From contig CAMLEX010000052.1 in NCBI GenBank assembly GCA_946479055.1, positions 1-12,748 of the forward strand: a stretch of 12,748 nucleotides of DNA, read 5' to 3'. Source of the DNA: an uncultured Bacteroidota bacterium (lineage in GTDB: Bacteria; Bacteroidota; Bacteroidia; Chitinophagales; Chitinophagaceae). The notes under the pieces are model-generated. The model made no database searches and was not told where the DNA came from. It saw nothing but the letters and a program-made list of their open reading frames with translations. The position numbers and the translations under genes were made by a program. How positions within the stretch are numbered: position 1 is the first letter of the stretch; each line of letters begins with the position of its first letter. Below are positions 1 through 8,578 of this stretch, one piece after another.

Positions 1-1893
1 CACCGGTGTTAGCCATATTGCCTGCCCGCCGGATGGCTTTAATGATACATCTATACTTTTTGATGACGTGATAATTTTTCTTTCTACTTTCACTTTTGTT
101 TTCGATTGTACTTTGTCATCATCGCTATAAAAACTGGCCCTGTATTTTTTTCCCGACGGCAAAAAATCAAATGACAATCTTACTGTTCTTGCATTGTTGT
201 TGGTAATTGTTCCAATAAACCAATCATCGCCCTTTTTTCTTGCCGTACTGATAAATTCGCCCGGATTGCCTTGAAGTACTTTTGTTTCATCCCAACTTAC
301 AGGGATTTTATCCCAGAATTCCAGTTCTGGTTCATCGCTGCTCATCGCCGGTTTATCATACCAATACAAGGTTTGAATCGGGCTATAATAAATAGCTGCT
401 AATGCCAACTGATGAGCATGTGTTGTTTTAATCCTTTTGTCGTAATAGCAAATAGTATAATCAGCCGCACCGGCTATATATCTTGTAAATGGAAGAACTG
501 TATTATGAGTAGCATCGGGCATTTCTTCATTGCCTCTTATTCCTTCTGCTGTCATCAGGTTGGGCCATGCACGTTGTTCGCCTGTTTGCCGCCAGTCATC
601 ATGTACATTTACCATTATTTGATTCTCGGCGGCTTTTTTAAACATTTCTTCTATCCATGTGGTCCAGCGATGCGAACCCACTTGTACAAAACCAAACTTC
701 ACTCCTTTCACGCCCCATTCTTTATATACCCTGAATAAAGAATCTGATTGCGAATACAACCCCTGCAGGTTACAGTACAACCAAACTCCTATTCCTTTTT
801 CTTTTCCATATTGAATGATGCCATGCAGATCAAAATTAGGTATTGCCACTTTTGTTGCATCAGAAGTAAATGTAAAAGCAGGTCCGTACCATTTCCAATC
901 AAACAAGATGTATTGTAGCCCATGTTTAGCTGCAAAATCAATATTTTCATAAGCATCTTTGGTAGTCTGAGTCATCACCCGCATGATCTTGCCGGGCTCT
1001 ATCCAGCTAACATCTTTAATTTTTGAAGGAGCATTCAAATTCAGCACAAGATCATTGTGCTCAACAAGATCACCTGCTTTTTCTGCTATCATGATTACAC
1101 GCCAGGGAGTTGAAAACGGTGAGATCAGATCCGCCGGCGTGTACATGGAAGTCAGGATTGTATTTGGTTTTTCATTGCTCAGTTTAAATTTTGTTCTTGC
1201 ATAATCCACCATCTGCGCTTCTGCCAGGCAAGCATATAAGCCATTTGGCAACTGCAATGTCAATGGCCTTTCACTCTCGTCCGGCCAGTTCTTTAATGGC
1301 AATAAATTATACGGCGCCTGCGCCCATGAATGATGCCAGGCTTTGGTTCCTTCGGGCAAACTGAATTCGGTATTCTCTGCCACAACACGATAATAAGTTC
1401 CTTTTTCATTTTCAGGAAAGAAATAACGAATAGCAATTCCCTCATTGTATGCCCTTATCTCCACATTCATTAAGTAAATGGGATTATCATCTTTTACTAA
1501 TTCTATTGTGGCGGCATTGTAATTGTCTCTTATGATGCTTCGTTCCCCATATACAGGTTTCCAGGAAGTATCTTTTGATACAGTAGTAATTCTTTTTACA
1601 GTTAAGTTCTCACACCAGTTTTTATGTCTGTCAACTTTCAATGCCATAGCCCTTTCAGAAAGATTATTATCCAGCTGAATATCTAAAACAGATTCATTGA
1701 TAACAGGCCGGGCTTTAAAATCAAGTTTATAATACATGATTCTTGTGCCATCGGTGTTCCTCTTTTGATAAAATGAAACAGTATAATTCTTATCAGGAGA
1801 TTGCAGCAAGGTTTTTGTAGAATCAATGATTTCCTGGCTGAATACATCAACCATTATCAGTGCAAAAAACAATAGGGTAACTATTCGCTTCAC
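1..1893 (-). CDS. GH97 family glycoside hydrolase (3' end cut by window)
   Basis: Likely an exported exo-acting glycosidase. GH97 members hydrolyse alpha-glucosides, alpha-galactosides or beta-L-arabinopyranosides, and the specificity here is unknown. The frame is open for 631 codons to the window edge. It starts at a GTG (1891-1893) that gives a good signal peptide (KRIVTLLFFALIM..VFSQ, about residues 1-20); the first ATG, at 1852-1854, would cut into that signal. The N-terminal beta-sandwich spans about 25-270, the catalytic barrel about 275-540, and a small C-terminal beta domain follows. Family landmarks are VKFGFV (398-403), NVHDDW (429-434), AEGIRGNEE (449-457), HNTVLPFTRY and HQLALAAIYYSP. 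The last visible residues, GGQAIWLTPV, match the normal C-terminal motif, so only a few residues are missing. The retaining-clade nucleophile Asp is replaced by Gly401. The start is 9 nt past the GH88 stop, in the same frame, indicating one operon. Confidence 0.9.
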   Translation of the reverse strand, partial: MKRIVTLLFFALIMVDVFSQEIIDSTKTLLQSPDKNYTVSFYQKRNTDGTRIMYYKLDFKARPVINESVLDIQLDNNLSERAMALKVDRHKNWCENLTVKRITTVSKDTSWKPVYGERSIIRDNYNAATIELVKDDNPIYLMNVEIRAYNEGIAIRYFFPENEKGTYYRVVAENTEFSLPEGTKAWHHSWAQAPYNLLPLKNWPDESERPLTLQLPNGLYACLAEAQMVDYARTKFKLSNEKPNTILTSMYTPADLISPFSTPWRVIMIAEKAGDLVEHNDLVLNLNAPSKIKDVSWIEPGKIMRVMTQTTKDAYENIDFAAKHGLQYILFDWKWYGPAFTFTSDATKVAIPNFDLHGIIQYGKEKGIGVWLYCNLQGLYSQSDSLFRVYKEWGVKGVKFGFVQVGSHRWTTWIEEMFKKAAENQIMVNVHDDWRQTGEQRAWPNLMTAEGIRGNEEMPDATHNTVLPFTRYIAGAADYTICYYDKRIKTTHAHQLALAAIYYSPIQTLYWYDKPAMSSDEPELEFWDKIPVSWDETKVLQGNPGEFISTARKKGDDWFIGTITNNNARTVRLSFDFLPSGKKYRASFYSDDDKVQSKTKVKVERKIITSSKSIDVSLKPSGGQAIWLTPV

Positions 1894-1902
1894 TGTTTCT
1901 GT

Positions 1903-3114
1903 TTATAGGTTTTGATAAATATTTTTTCCATCCCGCAAATTTTTTAACCGCAACAATGCCTCGATGTAATAATAATCCGCATAAATAATAGAAGCATCTA
2001 CTTCGCCGCCATTGGGTTTGTGGCCAGTACTATGCAGTAGAAAAGCATTATTTACATTACCACTCTGATATTTATGGGAAGAAAGAGAAGTCAACATTTT
2101 TTCTGCTTTGCTCCGGTACTCATCCGCTTTTGCTTTGTCTTCAACTAATGTCGATAATTCCAGTAATGCAGAAGCGACAACTGCCGCTGCTGATGCATCC
2201 TTTCGTGCATTGGGTATATCAGGTGCATTAAAATCCCAATAAGGAACCAGGTCGTCAGGAAGATTTTTCAAATACACATCCGTTACCTTTTGTGCAAACT
2301 CTAAAAACTTTTTATCCTTTGTTTCTCTATACACCATAGCATAGCCATAAATAGCCCAGCTTTGCCCTCTTGCCCACATGGACGAATCGGAATATCCCTG
2401 GTGAGTGATCCCTTTTATTTTTTTACCGGTAGCTGTATCATACACCACTACATGATATGAAGTATAGTCAGGACGGAAATGATTGTGCATTGTTGTTTCA
2501 GCATGCTTTACCGCTATATCATAAAAATTTTTATTGCCGCCGTTTTTCGAAGCCCAGAATAACAATTCAAGGTTGATCATGTTATCCATGATGGTATTGT
2601 GGCGATGTGGCCAATCAACACCAGGGACTTTCCGGGGCCAGGAAAGAATGGTACCGACTTTCGGATTAAATAATTTTGACAAGGTATCAGCAGCTCTTAA
2701 AAGAATTGTTTTGTATGTTGAATCCTTTGTAAGCCTGTAACCATTCCCAATACTGCAAAAAACCTGGAATCCAAGATCATGATCTATCGCTGCGGAATCA
2801 ATTAATGGAAATAGTGCTTTAGAAAAACGGGTCGCTTCCGATTTCCATTTATCATCCTTGCTGTATTCATAAGCATACCATAAAATACCCGGCCAGAAGC
2901 CACTTGTCCAATCCCGATAGTTTACAAACCGCCATTCAGTCTTTCCGTTTGCAATACTGCGTGGAATTTGTGAAGAGTCATTCAAACCGCTTACTGTTTT
3001 GGAAGTCTGCTCCAAACAATAGTCAAGATTTTTATTTACATCCAAATCAGTTTTCGATGCACAACCGGCAAATAATATTGCTGCTACTAATCCTGTCTTA
3101 ACTAATCCTTTCAT
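1903..3114 (-). CDS. GH88 unsaturated glucuronyl hydrolase, lipoprotein
   Basis: Removes the 4,5-unsaturated uronic acid that a polysaccharide lyase leaves at the non-reducing end, acting by hydration of the double bond (known family chemistry). The protein has 403 aa, normal for GH88. It begins with a lipoprotein signal whose lipobox LFAGC puts the acylated Cys at 18, so it is membrane anchored. The rest is an (alpha/alpha)6 barrel. The catalytic pair is visible as HDLGF with Asp113 and IMDNMINL with Asp177, and the conserved SDSSMWARGQSW stretch lies at 242-253. These motifs fit GH88 better than GH105, whose second motif is usually of the WMDD type. Its ATG overlaps the TGA of the upstream lyase gene by 4 nt (ATGA), implying translational coupling. 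This matches biochemical coupling, since the lyase makes the GH88 substrate. There are few acidic residues after Cys18, so a periplasm-facing position is as likely as a surface one. Confidence 0.92.
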   Translation of the reverse strand: MKGLVKTGLVAAILFAGCASKTDLDVNKNLDYCLEQTSKTVSGLNDSSQIPRSIANGKTEWRFVNYRDWTSGFWPGILWYAYEYSKDDKWKSEATRFSKALFPLIDSAAIDHDLGFQVFCSIGNGYRLTKDSTYKTILLRAADTLSKLFNPKVGTILSWPRKVPGVDWPHRHNTIMDNMINLELLFWASKNGGNKNFYDIAVKHAETTMHNHFRPDYTSYHVVVYDTATGKKIKGITHQGYSDSSMWARGQSWAIYGYAMVYRETKDKKFLEFAQKVTDVYLKNLPDDLVPYWDFNAPDIPNARKDASAAAVVASALLELSTLVEDKAKADEYRSKAEKMLTSLSSHKYQSGNVNNAFLLHSTGHKPNGGEVDASIIYADYYYIEALLRLKNLRDGKNIYQNL

Positions 3115-5987
3115 TTAAACTCGATTTTTGAATATATTGATGCAGGCAACTCAAAAGAGATGACCAGCTTACCGTTCTGTACTATTTTTTTCCCGGTAAA
3201 AAATTGATTGCCGATTGATATCCTATATGTTGTTTTACTCTTAAATTTTTCTCCGGGAATCGTCACAGTGACAGGCGATGAACCCGTAAAAAACCATTCG
3301 TTGTTTTTTATTTCCAGGGCGGCAGACGCATCTGAAGATTTAGCTGTAATGCTATAGCCACCTTTGGCAATCTTTTTACCGTTTCCAAGAAATAAATACA
3401 GCAAACTGTTTTTTGTTTCACTGATCACCGCATAATTGCCGCTGAATGCTTTTTCATTATAAACTATATTCTTCCCTGTTTCCGTTCCAGAAAAAATAAA
3501 TTGTTTATCACCAGCTTTTCCTTCTATTTCCAGGCCAACAAAATCTGAAGGTGCATTAACAGGTTTAAAGGCTTGAATAGATACAACCGATTTTGGTTGT
3601 GAAGTTGTTGATGGCTCAAATACAACGGCGAATGGTTTTGTCCAGGCTTCACCGCTTTGTCGGGCGACGATCGTTGGCATCGGCAATTCAACTATCTCTT
3701 TGGGCAGGCCCATCCTGTCAATAGCTTTTGACTTGGGAGACTTTACTGAAAAAATTTCCCTGTCCTTCTCACCTTTCATCCACATATTCATCTGCACCTC
3801 TTCTTTGCCCGGAACCGTCAATTTGAAAACAGCATTGATATCCTTATCTGTTGTTATGGATTTTTTATCGTAGAGATAATCGTATGCAAATAAATGACCG
3901 CCTCCAAATGATAATTTCTCTGTTGGTTGCAGCGAAACTGTATTACCGGCATTATCATTCACCAGTAATTGTTGTCCCAAGTTGTGATAGAAATAATCAT
4001 GCATTTTATCCTTACCGTCTTTTCGCTTCGACCGGAATATATCAATATAATACGCCGTTGAATCACTGCTGCGGATAATACTGGTAAGTCGCGTTTGATC
4101 GGCATTTGTTTCCGGTTCCAGGAAATACAGGTTGCCAAAACTCACCGACGGAAAATAATCTTTTGAAACACCTGAAGCGGGATAAGAACTTTTTACTTCA
4201 AACCCATGATTGCTTTTCATGACCGGATAGGCGGAAATGCCGTCAACTGTCACCGTGTTGTGAGCAGGAAACTGTGAATAATATTCCGCATAGTCAGCCT
4301 GGAAATAATTGGTGCCGATACCACTTTCGGGGCCCAACACATATCCTTTCCCATAAATTTCCATTGATATACCACCTGCATGCATGTGATTTCCTTTTGA
4401 GCCACTCATTGCTACCATCAATCCATTTTTTGCATCCAATCCATTGCGCAAAGCAAAATAGCTTACCTGCGATGAAGAAAACACGGGAGTTATATATTCA
4501 GCTATATTGCCGGCTTCAATACTCTCATTGATGTTGTTATTTTCTTTTGCATAAAGAATGGAATTGATATTTCCGCCACCCTGTTCAGACTTCTCTACAT
4601 TAAAACCTCTTTCTTTATAATAGCCTTCAATGGCTTTAATATAACGGGTAAATATTTTTTCCTGTTCAGGCTTTTTATTTCTCCTGGCATTTGCCAGCAT
4701 TTCATAAGCTGCATTTAAATTAATTCTCCCATAATGCGAATCGCCGAAGGAAGCGAAATAGCCATTAGGAAAAAGATATTGCGCAACAGCCAGAGTTGCT
4801 TTTTTCAGTACAGGTAATTTCTCAACAAGATCGAGGTTATAATAGCTGTCAAAAAAATGAATGAACCAGGCAAAATCATTCAACACAAGCAATGAGTAAC
4901 CGGCGCTTTCATTCCAAAATCCTGTTGCTGCATCATAACCACTGGTTGCTACTTTATTGAGCGACCATTGCCGTTGCGAATTAGTATTTAAAATATAATT
5001 GGTATAGTACCGGTAACCTTTTCTATCTGCGTAGTTATTATCGTCTTCCAGCATCAATGCTATGTTCAACACATTCTTTGCCTGCATCAGGTTCCAGTTG
5101 TTGAATGCCACGCCATGCGCAATTTGTATATCGGCCCATTTGCGGAACACATCGGAGTATGTTTGCATCTTGCCAGGCTTGTTTTTTTCAAGGTAGCGAT
5201 ACAAGTAATCATAAATGCCGGTAAGGCTATTAATAATAGCCTGCTCCTGTATCACTTCAAATGATGACAATCCAGCCAGCGTTTGATGATGCCCATGTGA
5301 AAGATCAAAAGGCTCTTTGCGGTATTGCATGCCCGTCATGTAGGTATCAAAAAGATCGGCCGCAAACTTTGCATACTTCTCTTCATCCGAAAGCCAATAC
5401 AATACAGCAGCAGTATAGGCCATCCGCATAATATTATTATTAATGCCTTCGATGATGTTTCCTGTTTTTGAAATATCAACCCATTCCAGTTGCCCGGTTG
5501 ATTTATTGACAAGATACAGTCCTTGCGGATCATCCATATAAGGCATGATATCTTCCAGCTTTGGCGCTGCATGTGCAGAAATGCCGCCTCTTTGTCCCGG
5601 AAATTTTACTGTAGGAACAGGGGCTTCACCTTCTGCATGATCATAGGTTCCACCTTTAATAAATATTTCTGTTGATCTTGTTTTCCAAAACATCATCAAT
5701 CTTGAAACCATCCATGTTGAATCGGTTTGATGACGACTCACATATTCCTCTATATTTTTCTTTGACTGATCATAAATATTTTTGGCCTCGCCTTGTGTAC
5801 TAATCAATTTTTGAATTTCCTTCTTATCCTTTCCGGCAACAAATCGTGGATGGGCAGAGGAAACCAATGGCAGGATTTCTATTTCCTGCGAGAAAGCGTT
5901 CTGAACAATCAGACAAAAAACAATGCCGCAATATTTTTTTACATTCTTCAATATCTTATTTGATGGTCTTATCACAACCTGTAACAT
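3111..5987 (-). CDS. Heparinase II/III-type polysaccharide lyase, 958 aa
   Basis: Predicted to cleave uronic-acid-containing polysaccharide by beta-elimination. ATG 5985-5987 is the only useful start; an extended n-region precedes the hydrophobic stretch CGIVFCLIV, with likely cleavage at NAFS/QE (34/35). Residues about 45-460 look like an (alpha/alpha) toroid with NNWN (296-299), ESAGYS (candidate catalytic Tyr364) and FGDSHYG (414-420). Residues about 480-750 resemble the heparinase II/III beta-sandwich, with NHMHAGG (533-539; His534, His536), a GYVLGPESGIG strand and HNTVTVDG (576-583). Residues about 770-958 form one or two further beta-rich domains that I do not recognise. The length exceeds many lyases of this fold, and I cannot assign a CAZy PL number. 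The gene starts 7 nt after the GH28-like stop and overlaps GH88 by 4 nt. The paired GH88 strongly supports a lyase role. Catalytic residue assignments are inferred from position, not proven. Confidence 0.82.
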   Translation of the reverse strand: MLQVVIRPSNKILKNVKKYCGIVFCLIVQNAFSQEIEILPLVSSAHPRFVAGKDKKEIQKLISTQGEAKNIYDQSKKNIEEYVSRHQTDSTWMVSRLMMFWKTRSTEIFIKGGTYDHAEGEAPVPTVKFPGQRGGISAHAAPKLEDIMPYMDDPQGLYLVNKSTGQLEWVDISKTGNIIEGINNNIMRMAYTAAVLYWLSDEEKYAKFAADLFDTYMTGMQYRKEPFDLSHGHHQTLAGLSSFEVIQEQAIINSLTGIYDYLYRYLEKNKPGKMQTYSDVFRKWADIQIAHGVAFNNWNLMQAKNVLNIALMLEDDNNYADRKGYRYYTNYILNTNSQRQWSLNKVATSGYDAATGFWNESAGYSLLVLNDFAWFIHFFDSYYNLDLVEKLPVLKKATLAVAQYLFPNGYFASFGDSHYGRINLNAAYEMLANARRNKKPEQEKIFTRYIKAIEGYYKERGFNVEKSEQGGGNINSILYAKENNNINESIEAGNIAEYITPVFSSSQVSYFALRNGLDAKNGLMVAMSGSKGNHMHAGGISMEIYGKGYVLGPESGIGTNYFQADYAEYYSQFPAHNTVTVDGISAYPVMKSNHGFEVKSSYPASGVSKDYFPSVSFGNLYFLEPETNADQTRLTSIIRSSDSTAYYIDIFRSKRKDGKDKMHDYFYHNLGQQLLVNDNAGNTVSLQPTEKLSFGGGHLFAYDYLYDKKSITTDKDINAVFKLTVPGKEEVQMNMWMKGEKDREIFSVKSPKSKAIDRMGLPKEIVELPMPTIVARQSGEAWTKPFAVVFEPSTTSQPKSVVSIQAFKPVNAPSDFVGLEIEGKAGDKQFIFSGTETGKNIVYNEKAFSGNYAVISETKNSLLYLFLGNGKKIAKGGYSITAKSSDASAALEIKNNEWFFTGSSPVTVTIPGEKFKSKTTYRISIGNQFFTGKKIVQNGKLVISFELPASIYSKIEFK

Positions 5988-5994
5988 ATGCCCT

Positions 5995-7397
5995 TTATTT
6001 AAACTTTACATTTTTTGCATGCTTCCCGATGATAATATCGCCCTCTTGCGCAGACATTATCTTTTTACCATTGATCTTCACATTTTCGAATGTTACATTA
6101 TTGACATTCCGGTTTTCATTGTGCCCTATGATTTGAGAAGGGCGTAAGCTAGAACCATTGTAAGTAATGTCCTTGAAATAAATGTTCTCAATCGATCTTC
6201 CGGATTGGGTGTTGTATTTCGGGTCATTCACTACACGCAAATCAACTAAACGGCCCTCTTGTATATCTTCTATGCGGATGTTTTCGTAAGTCACATTTCG
6301 TACAAGATTGTTATCCGCAGATATTATGGCCATAGTGCCCAGGCAGACGGATCATCTTCATCATGCTCCAGGATGTCGATGTTTGAGAAAGTGATATTTT
6401 CAATCGTATCTCCCTCAAGGGCCGTATTACCATGAGCTCCTATATTGGTTGGATGGGCAATATCTGCCCACAGGATGGAATTCGTGATCTTATAGTTTTT
6501 TGCATTACCGTAGAAATCCCATCGATGGGCATAAATGGCGATGCAATCATCTGAATTGCGCATGAAAACATCGTCTATCTCGACATCCGAGCAGCTCATC
6601 AGGTCAATGCCATCACTCCAGCCTTTGCAACTAAAGGAGGTCAGATTTTTGATTTTCAATCCCTTAGATTGTCCGCCATAAATGGTATAATGTTGAGGGT
6701 TGACGACATGAATTCCATCAATTTCTACATTTTCGGAAAACCGGATCTCTACGCCTCGTTCAGGCTCTAAAATGATCCCTTTTCCAATAATACGCACGTC
6801 TTTAACATTGTCGCAAAGCAGTTTTCCTTTGATTACTGCACCACCATGAATGTACACGGTTTGCCCGCTTTTGATGCGATAGACATCCCCGGGCTTATCC
6901 AGCGCTTCATGTACACCCGGACCGAAATAAACGACGTTAGGATCGTTGGGGTTGGGCCGACTTCTCTCAATAGCGTGGGCAAACAGATGAAGGTTGTGCA
7001 GCTTGTCGCCGTTTACCTCAATGGAAATCTTTCTGGGTCTATCAAGGGTAAACTGGATGGTGCTCCCGTTAACATTAGGAGTAATCCTATAGGAAGATGG
7101 CCTGATATCTACAGTTCCGATGTTTCCGTTGTTCTTACGTATTTTTATTTCTACTTTTCCTGAAAAGTCAAAATAGACCATCGAAGCATCCTGCACCTTG
7201 TCCATATCCACTTGTACCTTGTACTCATAAAGATCTTTCCATTGTCCACCTGGCTTTCTGACCTGCACCGTAAAATCGTCATTGTGCATGGAATAAAAAA
7301 GAGCTTTGGGAACATCATAGGTAACAAGGCTGTCTTGTGCAAAAGCTGTATGTGTCAATGTGAACCAAGCGATAACAAGAACGGATAACTTCTTCAT
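5995..7397 (-). pseudogene. GH28-like beta-helix glycoside hydrolase, frameshifted
   Basis: A right-handed parallel beta-helix enzyme related to GH28 polygalacturonases, split by one missing base. The ATG at 7395-7397 gives a clean signal peptide (MKKLSVLVIAWFTLTHTAFA/QD); a TTG 30 nt upstream is less likely. The first frame runs to a stop at 6324-6326 (357 aa). The downstream frame holds the missing C-terminal coils, from an ATG at 6331-6333 to TAA at 5995-5997. Adding one G to the run at 6338-6340 restores about 467 aa (..DDPSAWGTMAIISADNN..). An N-terminal beta-rich domain (about 21-150) precedes the helix. GH28-type acidic residues are present: SDGID (Asp262), NSDD (Asp283, Asp284) and IGAHG (His322). 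The 21-22 residue spacing matches the family. LVDLR may correspond to the RIK-type motif. Expected role: releasing galacturonic acid, rhamnose or a similar sugar in the periplasm. The lesion may be real or a sequencing error; unless read through, the truncated product lacks the last coils. Confidence 0.8.
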
Positions 7398-7463
7398 CAA
7401 CTTAAAGTACATTTTAATCTTTTTCAAAAATTTTAAATTAGAGGTAAGGTCCAGCCGAACAAC

Positions 7464-8447
7464 TTATTTTCTTTTAAAAGTGCTTGCAACCCCTGTTGTA
7501 CTTACCTTTTTAATATTCCCTGCCTGATCAAAGTTGAGGCTATCCAGGCACAGTTGCCTTAATACAAAATCCTTCTTTTGAGGAAAAATCCGATGGTATA
7601 AAATATAATCCTGGTTCTTCACCCTGAATACTGTGTGATGACCCGGGCCAACAACAGAACTATTACTTGCTGTTTTTAAAATTACACGCTGTTCTGGTTC
7701 AACAAATGGTCCCAGTGGACTATTAGAAGTGGCGTAACCAATTTGATAAGTTGCATCAATGGCCTTACCCTCCGAAAACATCAAATAATATTTTCCATTT
7801 CTTTTGATCATGTGGGGAGCTTCGAAATAATGCGGAGTGGTAACTTCGAGAGGAGCACCATCAAAGGTTTTCATATCCTTTTTTAACTTGACCGCCATGC
7901 AATGCCCGTTCACCCAGTTCCACCCAGAACCCCAGTATAGATAAGCCTGTCCGTCGTCGTCTATAAAACAATCTGCATCGATGTTGTGCATGTCAGGAAA
8001 ATCCGTGAATTTTATCAGAGGACTATTGTCTTCTTTAAGATTTTTCCATGGTCCGAGTGGATTTGCACTAACTCCGGCCCAAACTTCACTACCAATCGAC
8101 ACATACATGTAGAAATAATTATCTGTGCCCTTCACCACCGAGGGTGCCCATACCTTATGTTCGTTTGATGTAGGACTAGTACATAATGATTTGGTTGGCC
8201 AGTTAAGATGATGATGCTTGAATTTAATAAAATCCTTAGTCTCGAACACTGCAAGCTCTTCACCTCCCCATGGATCAATTGTCGCATAGATGAAATAAGT
8301 ACCCTTGTTTTTTACAATAGTCGGATCCGCAAAGTAACCGGGCATTATTGGGTTAGATATTTTTCCATTGCCACCTTGGGCATTAACAGAACAAGGAAGG
8401 TTGATTAGCAAGTTCAGGAAAAAAAATACTGAAATTTTATTGAGCAT
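7464..8447 (-). CDS. GH43 family glycoside hydrolase
   Basis: A five-bladed beta-propeller exo-glycosidase. GH43 enzymes are mostly alpha-L-arabinofuranosidases, beta-xylosidases or beta-1,3-galactosidases, and I cannot choose between these. The ATG at 8445-8447 gives a 327-aa protein with a signal peptide ending near CSVNA/Q; an in-frame TTG at 8466-8468 would only add seven residues before it. All three catalytic acids are in place: the base Asp41 in YFADPTIV, the pKa-modulating Asp157 in HNIDADCFIDDDG, and the acid Glu209 in YFEAPHM. GPGHHTVF (267-274) is the usual closing-blade His motif. It is a single-domain enzyme of normal length with no extra C-terminal beta-sandwich. It is the first intact enzyme gene after the SusC/D/glycan-binding genes, separated from them by a GH97 remnant. 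A 66-nt gap precedes the GH28-like gene. It probably trims neutral side chains of the imported oligosaccharide in the periplasm. Confidence 0.9.
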   Translation of the reverse strand: MLNKISVFFFLNLLINLPCSVNAQGGNGKISNPIMPGYFADPTIVKNKGTYFIYATIDPWGGEELAVFETKDFIKFKHHHLNWPTKSLCTSPTSNEHKVWAPSVVKGTDNYFYMYVSIGSEVWAGVSANPLGPWKNLKEDNSPLIKFTDFPDMHNIDADCFIDDDGQAYLYWGSGWNWVNGHCMAVKLKKDMKTFDGAPLEVTTPHYFEAPHMIKRNGKYYLMFSEGKAIDATYQIGYATSNSPLGPFVEPEQRVILKTASNSSVVGPGHHTVFRVKNQDYILYHRIFPQKKDFVLRQLCLDSLNFDQAGNIKKVSTTGVASTFKRK

Positions 8448-8578
8448 GATTAGTTTAGTTTCGTTCAATAAACCGATTTATCACAACTTCTGTGGCACTT
8501 TTAGTTGGTTTGAACTTATGGAATTTAGAGAGAACTCTATCCCCGGATTTTCAACTAGAACAACACTTAAAGCATCAA
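8448..8578. other. Gap between GH97 remnant and GH43
   Basis: About 130 nt upstream of GH43 with no coding signal on either strand. I looked on the minus strand for the Bacteroidota promoter pattern (TTG near -33, TAnnTTTG near -7) and found no convincing match, only weak partial ones such as TAAGTTCA. It could be a 5' leader or a region decaying together with the adjacent remnant. Between the glycan-binding gene and GH43 (8448-9040) there is no intact gene. Confidence 0.4.

Noticed and set aside
412..738. Plus-strand open frame of 108 codons
   Set aside because: Lies entirely antisense to the GH97 gene, with no recognisable domain and Cys/Phe/His-rich composition typical of a shadow frame.
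5336..5572. Minus-strand 78-codon frame inside the lyase gene
   Set aside because: Out-of-frame overlap with a clearly conserved lyase reading frame; no independent signal.
6320..6345. Programmed ribosomal frameshift in the GH28-like gene
   Set aside because: No slippery heptamer of the X XXY YYZ type and no clear downstream stimulatory structure; a simple one-base deletion explains it.
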